From positions 124,001 through 188,000 of the forward strand of contig NW_017265192.1 of NCBI RefSeq assembly GCF_001638985.1: 64,000 bases of DNA, written 5' to 3'. The notes under the pieces are model-generated. The model saw nothing but the letters and a program-made list of their open reading frames with translations, was not told the DNA's origin and searched no databases. This document shows positions 50,767 to 61,052 of this stretch, in pieces. Each line of letters starts with the position of its first letter. The first letter of the stretch is position 1. The position numbers were made by a program, and so were the translations under genes. Source of the DNA: Phycomyces blakesleeanus NRRL 1555(-). Taxonomy: Eukaryota; Mucoromycota; Mucoromycetes; Mucorales; Phycomycetaceae.

Positions 50767-52204
50767 ATTGGTTGGGTTGGTACGTATGTAATATATAAAA
50801 TAAAGCTGCGAAGAGGATTTTGGTGCTATTCATTAAATGTAAAAGACATCTTTATATACTCTTTATTTTTTAACCAAAATGCTTGCAGCTCTTTTTTTTT
50901 TCTCTCTCATAGTGATGATATAGCAATGATTACAGTAATGTCAATGCTAGGTGAAACACCTGTCAGTAAATAATTCCTGTGGTTGGAAAGATTCTTCTTC
51001 ATTAATAATTATTATATAAGTTAAAATACTTCTTGGTTGACAAGGGGGTACCATTAAAAGAGCACTGGTGAAACAGACATGTACTCTTTACTTGTGAGCG
51101 ATTAGATATTCTTTGGGCTTTATAAAGAGGTATATGTATATTTAGGATAATTAATGACCAAATAATTTATGTTTTTTTTTAAATAAATTATCAATTACTC
51201 TCTAATATCAAAGGCAAAGAAAAACAGCCTTCTAATAATTAACAGTTAAAAAAAAGTAGTACTGTCTAAACACATTGGTAGAAAAGACATATTTATATTA
51301 TCTGTGTTGTACTAATAGTATTTTTGAGATAGTGAATATATATTTAGCTAATAGCATTATTTTCTTGTTTATGTATAAAACTTAAAGAAATAGATATAGA
51401 TAATGAGGGCTATAGTCTGATACTCTTTTACTGACATCATCAAGATAAGCACTACTGATCGAAAGGGGTGTTAATTGAAAGTGCCGATGTGAGTTAAAGC
51501 ACACCTTTTTCAAAAATGTACGGTTTCAGTCAAAAATGCCCCTTGGTAAATAATAGTAATGACAGTTAAAATTATTTTTACCTTTGATGATAGCATCAAT
51601 CAAAACGCGTTTTAGTCGATAATGATAATAAGTATGATATGAACTTGAGTATCATAACATTTACTTTAATATTGATAAAAAGGGGCTAATTAACTATATG
51701 ATGTTCAGATGTTATATAGCTACTGTAGAGTATATTTAAAGTTATAATTTTAACTGGTACAGGGTTTTGTCATCGAGAACTTTAACCAAATTTCATGCTA
51801 TATCTGCAATATGTATAGAGTTATATTATTATATCATATACTTTAAAACGTTTAATATGTAGACGGTGCAAAGTATGAATATTTATACATATAATATTGA
51901 TTTAAAGTCTAATTCATTTTATCTTTATATTTCTTACAGTTTTGTTGTGTCAACACGAAAAGACTGTATCATGTTCACATGAGCTACTGCAGACAGGTGC
52001 AGACAGGTGCATACAAGTGCATAAGCATCCCTTCTTTTATATGTTTTGTTTGTACATCTGTCTGTATCTTTTTCATATAAATAGCTATCAATTGCTTGTA
52101 ATAAATCGTTGCCTTTCTCAAACTCAAATCGCTCTTATTCTACTTGTCTAAACTATCACCTTTTCTTTTCAACTCACTGCTTATAGCTAAAAAAAAACTT
52201 AAAC

Positions 52205-53235
52205 ATGTCCGATATTAACACAACTCTCCTCAACTCAATTCAAAAGATTGAGGTTGATCTTGCTGAAATCAAGCAAGCATTGCGCGAGCTTCAAAGGCAA
52301 TTCAGCAATCAATTTGCACCAGCAGTCAGTGCGGAAGATCTAACTACAATGCAACAAAGCATTATTGAGCAGAGTTGTAAGTCATATATATTCTGTGCTT
52401 AGATGTTTATTTACTTTATTAATATTGTCATACATTTTTTGTAGCTCTTGAGCGCATTGCCGAGTCTGTGAAAAGAGCCCAGCTCACAGAGTACCCTGAT
52501 CAGCTTGGTAAGCGAGTAATCAATACTGGTGGCGAGTTCAAAGGAAAAAACGAAGCGCAAAAATACAATCTGTTGCTTCAGATTCTTCACGAGCAGGACT
52601 GGAAGGCGCGCTGCAAAGAAGTTCCACAAGGGCAGCCTTTGCCCCCATTAGTCCCTCTTTCAGACCATGATTTGACAGTAAAAAGACTGCATCTCAAAAC
52701 ATTAGGCTGTATGGTAAAGCATGATATCATTGACAAAGACTATCCTGCGGCCTCAAAAGAATGGAAGAATATCCCAGAGAAAAACAGGGAATACTACATG
52801 ATGCATTTGGAGAGGTTGGCAAAGAATGGTGGATTGCACATCCACCAATGTAAAAGAATGTGGTGTGCAAGAAGCCTTCTTCGGGAAAGCTTCAAGAGCG
52901 ACAACCAGACGCACAAGAGAAGAATGGCAGAGAAGAACAAAGTAAGTTTATCAATTAACAAATCTATATATTGTAAACTTTAATTAACATCGTTTCCTTT
53001 TATTATGCTATAGACACAGCGAGACATAAGTGATTCTTCGCTTTCTTCTCCTGATATGTCAGAAACTGGTGATGTTGAGTCGCCCATAATGGCAGATGTG
53101 CTGTAAGTTACCATTGTTGCTTTTTCTCATGCGCTGTTAATACAAAACTAATATAAACTTCTTACTCTTTTATGTAGGTCTCCTCCACCCACAGCAAGTG
53201 TCGAGCCTGCTCACAAGAGAAGCCAAAGATCGTAG
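52205..53235 (+). CDS. CACTA partner gene (TnpA-like position), intact
   Basis: Four exons, 52205-52376, 52445-52941, 53014-53102 and 53178-53235, have good GT..AG borders and no internal stop, giving about 270 residues. The N-terminus is heptad-like (MSDINTTLLNSIQKIEVDLA then EIKQALRELQRQF), suggesting a coiled coil. The middle is basic and helical (KDYPAASKEWKNIPEKNREY, HQCKRMWCARSLLRESFKSD). The tail is Ser/Pro-rich and ends KRSQRS. It is transcribed divergently from the transposase. By position it resembles the second protein of plant CACTA elements, which binds subterminal repeats; that role is inference, with no recognised domain. It is one of the few undamaged genes in the window. Confidence 0.8.
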
Positions 53236-54244
53236 TTTGGCTGCTGTGATTGGCCAAGTTTGATTTTTTTAGTCTGTCTTTAGTGCATTTTTTTTCTTAT
53301 CTCGTCATTTTTCTTTTTATGTTTTTTATTCCTTTTTTCTTTCATATAAAAAATTTATTGATCTCTTTCATATGATTGCTAATGTTGTGATTACAAGAAT
53401 TTGAAGCTAATGTACAGCATCTACAATTCCGCTACATTCAAATATAAAAGGAAATAGTATATAGCCTTTTTTTTGGGAAAAAAATTAATAGTAATATTTT
53501 TGTACTGATATATTATACTTGGGAGTCGTTCTATTATATGTAAGTATATTGAGTAGAATAAACACGTTAAGCTTTCTAACAAGATGCTCATTCCAGTTGT
53601 ATGAATCAGATTCGAATTAGCTTCATGTTACATGACTTGAATCTTTGCTCAAGTTTTTCTTCTTCTATGATAACGACTTTCTATAGTGCTTATGTTTTAT
53701 TGCTTTTCTTATATATAGATCTTAAATATTAATACATTCTTTAATATATATATATATTCTTAGAGTAAATGCTTATTTTACTGAACAAGTAAGCATATTA
53801 TATAAAGGTAAGCATTATAATAATATTATATCTATTTATTTATTTTAAGTTTTTTCTCTAATATTAGTATATTTGTAGAAATTGGTAAAAAATAATAAGT
53901 GCTATCTAAGATATATTAGAATACCCAAAGTATATGAAATACAATTTGAATAGTAGTGTTTTACTGCATACGTTTTGCAGTAGCTAAACAGAACCATTTT
54001 TTATTGCGAGTGGCCAATGGAATTGTTTTTTCATTATTACTATTATTATCATTTTCATTTAATAAAACATGCATTGAAATAAAGATTCAATTCAATTAAA
54101 CCCGATTCAATATTGTATAATAAAAAACAGACCATTCTGTTAAAGCTGCAAAGGAAAAACAAGAGGTTGTGCTAGAATTGAAAGCAATAGAACAAAAGAA
54201 AGAATGTAATAGAGGAAAGGAAGGACGCTTGATTTTTTTTTTGA
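53236..54244. other. Noncoding 3' portion of CACTA copy B
   Basis: No gene is visible. The sequence is AT-rich, with a TATATATA run at about 53745, leading into the subterminal repeats. Confidence 0.6.
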
Positions 54245-54470
54245 AAAATGGTAACAGTGCCTGTTTTGGCTTTTTACATAATAAATAACTGCCATTTTTT
54301 ATTATGAAAAAAATGGTAACAGTGCTTGTTTTGGCTTTTTACATAATAAATAACTGCCATTTTTTACTATGTAAAAAATGGTAACAGTGCCTGTTTTGGC
54401 CTTATACAGAGTCATAACTGTAATTTTTTATTAAGTAAAAAATGGCAGTTATGTTACCAAAGTGGTAACA
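54245..54470 (+). repeat. 65-bp subterminal tandem repeats of CACTA copy B
   Basis: ATGGTAACAGTG(C/T) starts at 54248, 54313 and 54378 (period 65). Each unit continues TGTTTTGGC(TTTTTACATAAT) and ends in AACTGCCATTTTTTA-type sequence. A fourth, diverged unit starts at 54442 with ATGGCAGTTATG. Such arrays next to the terminus are typical transposase or TnpA binding regions of CACTA elements. Confidence 0.85.
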
Positions 54471-54498
54471 TGTTACCATTTTCTCCGCCGTAGTGCAT

Positions 54499-57400
54499 GA
54501 CAGATAAAAGAACTGCCAAGTGTCATGCCCAGAATGATAATGACAGGAATATGGATAAAACCATTAATGGTAAATTAAGTTATCAATTTTTCATTTATTT
54601 ATATGATGTATTCTAATCCATTAGAACAAATAGTTTTGACAGCCGAAGTAAACACTGGTGAAGCTGATATGGACGTAGATCAAATTGAAGAACATATTGA
54701 ATGTAATAGTATTTTATTTTTTATACCCAATGCGCACTCTATTTAAACTCGGTACCAATAGATGATAATTACTCCGATGGTGCACCCTCACCAGAGCAGT
54801 ATGTCAATACCCACTTACCTCTTTTGGTGGAAGAATCTCTTTTTGAAACAGAGGAGTATACCTCAGAGTATGAGTCTGAATATGAGTCGTTGGATGAATT
54901 TGAGCAAGAAGAACAGAACAGAGAGCAAGAACAGGGTAAATATTAAAAATAAACTATGATTGAAGAAAAAAGGTTTGACTTAAAGAAACAAAAAATTAAT
55001 ATTATTTTATGATAACTTACAGAGTCTACAGAAAACCTTCCAGAGAATATTTGGCATCAAGTAATTGCGGTTTTCACTGTGATATTTATTTCTAGCTTCA
55101 TTGTAGATGAAGGCGCAGTAATTTTGATTACATTCATAAATACAATCCTCGAACATTATGGAGAGGATTTCCGACTTCCCACAAGCATTCCGGGTTTGAG
55201 GAAAATGACAGGATACAATGACTTGACAAATGGCGTATCAAAATATGTAGCATGCAGTAATTGTCACACATTGTACGATTATAGCAACAACACACATACA
55301 TCCTGCAATTTCAAAAGAGTTGGTAGTAAGACGCATTGTAAGAATGATCTCTACAAGTCTAGTATGAAGAACGCCATGATTCCAAAGTGCACATTTGTTT
55401 ATAACTCGTTGACAACTACCTTGAAAAAAATGTTTACACGTCCTTCTTTTGAGAGTATGATCAACAGATGGAATTGTGAACCAAAAGTCGACGGTACTTT
55501 ATTCGATGTATATGATGGAAAGATGTGGAACGAATTAGTGGATGAGGATGGTATCCAGTTTGTTTCGAAGGAACGATCATTACTATTGACACTGAACATT
55601 GATTGGTTTCAACCATTTGATGGAGTAACATATTCTTGTGGTGCGATATACCTGACAATTAACAATCTGCCGAGAGAAGAGCGGAACAAGGCAGAAAATG
55701 TCATTCTTGTTGGATTGATGCCTGGACCTAAAGAAGCAAGCACCAACGAGATCAATAACTATTTGCGTCCTCTTGTTGATGAACTTATGCTATTGTATAA
55801 AGGTATCACAATTGATACATATAACTGCTCAGGTGCTCTGGTGCGTGCTGCTCTGTTGATGGTTGCATGCGACATCCCTGCTGCAAGAAAGACGTGTGGG
55901 TTTACATCTCACAACAGCACATGTGCATGCTACAAATGCAATCGTCAGTTTGCTCATGTTGATGGGACCACTGCTGTAAACTATTTTGGGCTTAAGTTTT
56001 TGGAATGGGTAGGCCGCACAAAAGAAGAAAATCGCAGACATGCAAACCTGTGGAAGAATGCAAAGACATTGACAGAGAGAAAGCGATTGGAGATTGAGAA
56101 TGGTGTTCGTTGGTCTGAGCTTCATCGACTTGTGTACTTTGAGCCAGTGCGTGCAACCATTATCGATCCCATGCACAACCTTTTTCTCGGGACTGCAAAA
56201 CGAATGATGGATATTTGGATTGCAAACAATTTGCTTGATGACAAAGATTTTGTAGAGATGCAGGAAGAGGCTAATAGAATGGTACTCCCTGTAGGGTATA
56301 CGACTCTGAAGATAAAGATTGGAAAGACATTTCCATTTATGAAGGCAGATGAGTGAAAATCATGGTGCCTGATATACTTTCCTGTTCTGCTTAAGACACG
56401 CCTGCGAGATGATCTGCTTGGCAATTGGATCCATTTTGTCAATGCATGCAGAGAATTGACGAAGCCAAGTATCACCAAAAATGGGATCAAAAAAGCTCAC
56501 GAAAGTTTGGAGAAGTTCTGTGTTGGTTGTGAAGACTTTTATAAACCAGATGTATTCACGCAAAACATGCATCTCCATCTCCATCTAAAAGAAACGATTG
56601 AGGACTTTGGGCCAATTTACGGATTTTGGCTATTTAGCTTTGAGCGCTATAATGGTGTATTGAAAGGGTTTGAGACAAACCAGAAGAGTGGGTTCGAGAA
56701 TACCTACATGAAAAGGTTTCTTGAGAGTTCTTACAATGGTGACTTTTGTCAAGCGCATCTCAGAAATGTTACCAGCCCTTTACTCCTCTCTCTCTTTCTC
56801 AAGCTGTCTGGTCGTAAAATCTATAATCCTGCACTTTCGCCACATCCTTTGATACCGTCATTCTTTCACTTGCCAACGTTCCTACAATCCGCTGAAAAGC
56901 CTTCAAAGCAAACATTTGGCAACGAACCTCTACCTCTTTCCGCTCTACCATTGTGTTTGAAGCCACCAACAACAATGAGAAAATCTGAGTATGATTGTCT
57001 GCTCGATTTCTATAAAATTGAGTATGACAATGATTCTCTTTGCAGTGCCAAGACAACAATCAGGAATTGTTGGTTTGTGAATGACCGAATCCAGAAGATT
57101 TTGTCCATCAATCTTCTTGGACAAGTTTACACAGGTGGAGAAGGCTTGGTCATTAGAGGATCGCATATACAAGCGAAATTTATTGAAAAAAGTGGAGACT
57201 CTGAGGAAAGATATGCTGGTCGTATTAAGTACTTGTTCTTGCACGATTTTACACCAAACCTCACGCACACCAACCTTTCCCCTTGTCACAACCCCCAACA
57301 CGTATTTGCCTTCGTTGAGTGGTACAAAATTCCTCGCCATCAACCTAGAATCAAGCAGGGCATCGAGTTGTATGAGCCAGAATTTCTGAAGTATGACTAC

Positions 57401-57517
57401 GACAACATTCTGCCTGTCCACCGTATCTTGTCGCCAATTGCAATTGGAAGTCATATGTCTGGTAGTGGTGCGGCAAAAGTCGTTGTTATTCCTCTGCCAA
57501 GAAAGCTGTACGCTTAA
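54499..57517 (+). pseudogene. Element IV tnp2-type transposase, remainder
   Basis: Exon 1 resumes at 54499 (TDKRTAKCHAQNDNDRNMDK) with a donor at 54570. Acidic exons follow at 54625-about 54703 and about 54762-54935. The main exon (about 55021-57517) has VACSNCHTLYDY, LTLNIDWFQPFDGVTYSCGA, ILVGLMPGPKEAS, VACDIPAARK, CYKCNRQF, IIDPMHNLFLGTAKRMMD, MHLHLHLKETIEDFGPIYGF, FSFERYNGVLKGFETNQKSG and FAFVEWYK...ILPVHRIL. The only visible point lesion is TGA at 56354-56356, replacing Trp in MKADEWKSW. The insertion of CACTA B in exon 1 is the other break. It is the closest relative of element II in this window. Confidence 0.88.
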
Positions 57518-57624
57518 TAAAATACTCTATCTTTTTTTTAAACTAATAATAATAATATAAAACATAGTTCATAGACATAAAAAGAGATGTGATAAAGAGT
57601 GCAACTAAAAAGACAGAAATTTTA

Positions 57625-58829
57625 TTATACGCGTTTTGACCACGTAGGCATTTTTGTGACCAAGCCACGAGGAATTGTCTCGTGTACTAACACATGACTC
57701 CGCGACTTCAACTGCGTTGCTCTTTTTCCCAAGTCATCTCTGGCGAGCTCATCAAGAAAGTCAAACACAGTATTCAACTATAAATGTATATATACATCAG
57801 GAATCAAACAACAGAAAAACCATTTTATATAAAACATTACCTCATCACTACGCCAATCAGGACGAGATGCAACAACAGAAGTATCGGTTTCTGTCTCATC
57901 ACCAGACATTGCATCTCTGTAAAAAACGCCATTATAATCCCGATTAAACTTTTCAGTGACAGCATCCTTATGCTTTGTGTACGTTCTTTTTCTCCTTTTA
58001 TTAAGCTACTATATATATAATATTTTAAGTATACTTGTCAAAATAGAATTATTATAAATAGAAATGCTTACAGCAGTCTTTCTATTTCCTCTTCTGTTTG
58101 AGGTAGTGTTTGTCTGTCTGTCTTCTTCAGTAAGCTTACTAGCAGCCAAGCGATTGTAATAGCTGTTTACAATTATACCACATAGCTCTTTTGGTGGTAC
58201 CATAGCTGCTACAGGTTGACGACGAATGTAAAGCATCAAATCACTTGCAAGATTCTTGTTAAACTCGTCAGACAAACCAACATTGACATCCCAAGTTGGT
58301 TTATCATCATTCTCTCTGATCAACTCCAAATCATCTGTCTTAAGATTAATATCTCTTAACCGCCCCCGAATAATACTCTATTAAAGGTATATTGATGTTA
58401 GATTTAAAGGGAGATTGTTTTTATAATTTTAGTATTTGAGCTTACTGAGATCTTTGGGTGTCTTGCGCTGCTTATGATGTCCTGAGGATCCATATCAGAA
58501 TCCAGAACGGCTTGCATGCCAGTCGATTGAGCACCCACCTGGCATTGTACTGTTCAAATAGTCAGTCTATTGGAAAACAATATAGTTTGTGTTTAATTAC
58601 CTTTCAATTCACTAACATCGGAACTAACGGCTGTCATTTTGTTATTGAGTGTAGCGAGAAGACTGACTACATCATTAAACTCTGACACTGGAATTGACAT
58701 ATTTTCTGGTCTAGGAGCAATCATTGGATTTGACGATTCTATACGCCCAGTGTTGACTGCGTTGATCAATGGCCTAGATGTTGATCCATTGGTACGTGCG
58801 TTCTGGTTGATGTTAGTTCTTGGAGCCAT
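57625..58829 (-). CDS. Partner gene of element IV (conserved convergent ORF), apparently intact
   Basis: Five exons read from 58829: MAPRTNINQNARTNGSTSRP and a helical SEFNDVVSLLATLNNKMTAV; then VQCQVGAQSTGMQAVLDSDM; then DKPTWDVNVGLSDEFNKNLA and IVNSYYNRLAASKLTEEDRQ; then FYRDAMSGDETETDTSVV and RPDWRSDEV; and finally LNTVFDFLDELARDDLGKRA ending MPTWSKRV. Borders are at about 58601, 58553-58446, 58379-58071, about 58015-57842 and about 57782-57625. There is no stop inside, and the length is about 325 residues. It ends 107 bp from the transposase stop. No domain is recognised. The basic N-terminus and coiled-coil-like segment suggest a DNA- or transposase-binding helper, which is inference. 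Confidence 0.75.
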
Positions 58830-61023
58830 TATCTGTATTTTTATATAATAAAATAATAAGTTTCTGGTATATATTGCTTGATATTTCTATTTTAATAAAT
58901 TTTTAAGAGAGTACTTTACACGTAAAGAATTGTAGAGTAATTGAGTGATTAAACAATTATGTTAATGATTAAGTGAGCAAGTTGAGCAAGTGTATGAGTG
59001 TGTAAATACTTCTTTATTTAAATGATCGAGGAGATCGAAATATATTATTTTGAAAAAAATTGAGCTAGAAAACAACTTCTTTAGGTATATAGTAAGTAAC
59101 AATTGTTTTATGAAACATATAAAGCTATAATTAGTAGACAATTTTTTTTTCAAAGTAAGAGAAACAGTCTAATAACTTTTTCAGGGTCTACGGCTTTTTC
59201 AAACACTGTTTTTTATTTTCCCACCTTTTTCTGTTTTTCTCTACTCTTTAATAATATTAATAAAAATAACACTCTTTTAATCCTACTATGTTTCACTTTA
59301 GGCACCCTTAATATATACATATGATGCAGGTGTCTTTCATTATACAAGAGGTACTTTACTATTAAATATATCATTATTTTACTAACTATAAATTACTTTA
59401 AATAGCCATTACATATATTTCTCTGATATAACCGGTGCAGACAAAAAAAAACACAAAAACATATTGGTGGCATGTACGTATATATCTATATCAACATCTT
59501 CTTCCCAGTATTAAAAACAATATCTAACATCTACTTTAAATATAGCTCACCCTTGATTTACATATGGTCAGTAAAAACAAATCATTTAAAGAATATAAGG
59601 GTACGTGTTATTCATTTTATTATTGTGTTGTTTTTATTTTGTTTTGTTTTTTTATATCAGCATTCTCACTCTCCTTTTTTATAGTTGAAATGGTTCTTCA
59701 CATTCTTATATGACCGGTACTCAAGGACAAGACATGTTCCTTTAGTAAATATGTATGTATATGTTTTATATTCCTTTCTTTGTAATATATACTTGAATGA
59801 CGCATTGGCTCGTAGCTTTTGATAATATAAATCTGTGTTTTATTCCATTATTAACAAATTATTCTAACAGTATGTAAGTATCTTTCTACTCCCTTTAATC
59901 AAATAGCTTCAGTAAGCATATATACTCACTATCCAAGTTTATTAATTCAAAAAATTCTGAAACAAAATTTATAAGAAGTACAATATAACAGATTAGTGTA
60001 TTTAATAGTAATACTATATAGAATTCTTATTATTGCCAAAAAAAAAGGCTTTTTTTATCCAAAATAAAAACAAATAAAAAACCATTTTTCAAAACAAAAC
60101 AATATCCAATTGAGTAACTCGTGCTTAGCATTTGCACCTATGAGAATTTTTTCTTCGATTCATTTAGCCAATAAACATTAAAGAAGTGCCCTGTTATTAC
60201 GCCTGTTATTACAAAAACAAGGCCTACATCAAATTACAGGTATAATCAGCGGTAGATAATACATTGTTCTGCATTTGGAATAGTCTATATAATTGATCCC
60301 CGAGAACAGTTGATACACAGACCTTATACCTAAACTCCCGGTTTTTATTTTTGGAATAAGATAGTATTCAATTATTTTTGACACTTTATTCAATAACTTG
60401 TCAACTATGATTTCCTTAATATTTACGAGTAATTCATTTTTATGTGACAAAATATCCCGATAATCAAAACCTATTATTATAATAATTCCCAATGGTTTTT
60501 GCAGTGTAAGTTTTTGAAAAAGAAAGAAAAATTTAATTTTAAAAGTTAATCAAACTGTGGGCAAACCAGTAATTTCAACTCACAAGTTGATAATACTAGA
60601 AAGTTCCAGCAGAATCAATAGTATTCTCAACTCGACTTTCAGTTTAATCAACTTGCTACTACCATATTTAGAAATTTCGGAGTAAAAATAAAGACATTTC
60701 ATTGGAGGATCCCATTTTTTATTTCCAAAAAAAATGAGTTATGATACTATAGCGTTTATAACTCTTGCACATACAGTGCTAGATGATCTTAAAACCTAGT
60801 GGAAAAAATATCAACTATAGTATATCATGTTATTTCAGTACTGTTTACCCATATATATATGTCAGTATTTTCTTACTTTTTTCCGGTGTTTGTTTATTAG
60901 GCGGTTTAATTTTAGGTGATAAATTTACTTTTTGTCAATCTTTTCAAAAAACATAGTTTTTTTAGCTTCAAATTAGATTTTTAGTAATGTTTTAATTATT
61001 ATAGACCAAAACAAAGGTACAAA
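58830..61023. other. AT-rich noncoding region
   Basis: No gene is supported. The sequence is AT-rich with homopolymer runs. It presumably contains the right end of element IV, but no terminus is evident. Confidence 0.5.
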
Positions 61024-61052
61024 AGCAGAAAACTGCCATTTTTTCTGTAGTG
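61024..61052 (+). repeat. CACTA-like terminal relic
   Basis: AACTGCCATTTTTTCTGTAGTG ends at 61052. Inverted it begins CACTACAG and AATGGCAGTT, like the termini of copies A and B. No matching left end or coding region was identified. Confidence 0.45.

Larger units (their letters stand above)
46947..54495. mobile_element. Complete CACTA transposon copy B (7549 bp)
   Basis: It starts CACTACGGCGGGATGAATGG and ends in CTCCGCCGTAGTG, giving an 11-bp terminal inverted repeat CACTACGGCGG. It is flanked by the 3-bp duplication CAT at 46944-46946 and 54496-54498, as expected for CACTA elements. It carries two divergent genes: the transposase (minus, 50766-47576) and a partner gene (plus, 52205-53235). 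Between them lies about 1.4 kb of noncoding sequence. The right end holds 65-bp subterminal repeats. Its left 5.1 kb is the inverted counterpart of copy A at 1-5126. It inserted in exon 1 of element IV. Confidence 0.95.

Noticed and set aside
1..52069. The inverted A/B repeat as an assembly artefact
   Set aside because: The copies differ by many substitutions and a small indel, and have different flanks. B has a verified CAT duplication, so they are real separate insertions.
8450..56356. TGA read as Trp (alternative genetic code)
   Set aside because: The same conserved Trp positions are TGG in sibling elements (for example DEWKSW in I, II and III), and other stop types occur too. Point mutation explains the data better.
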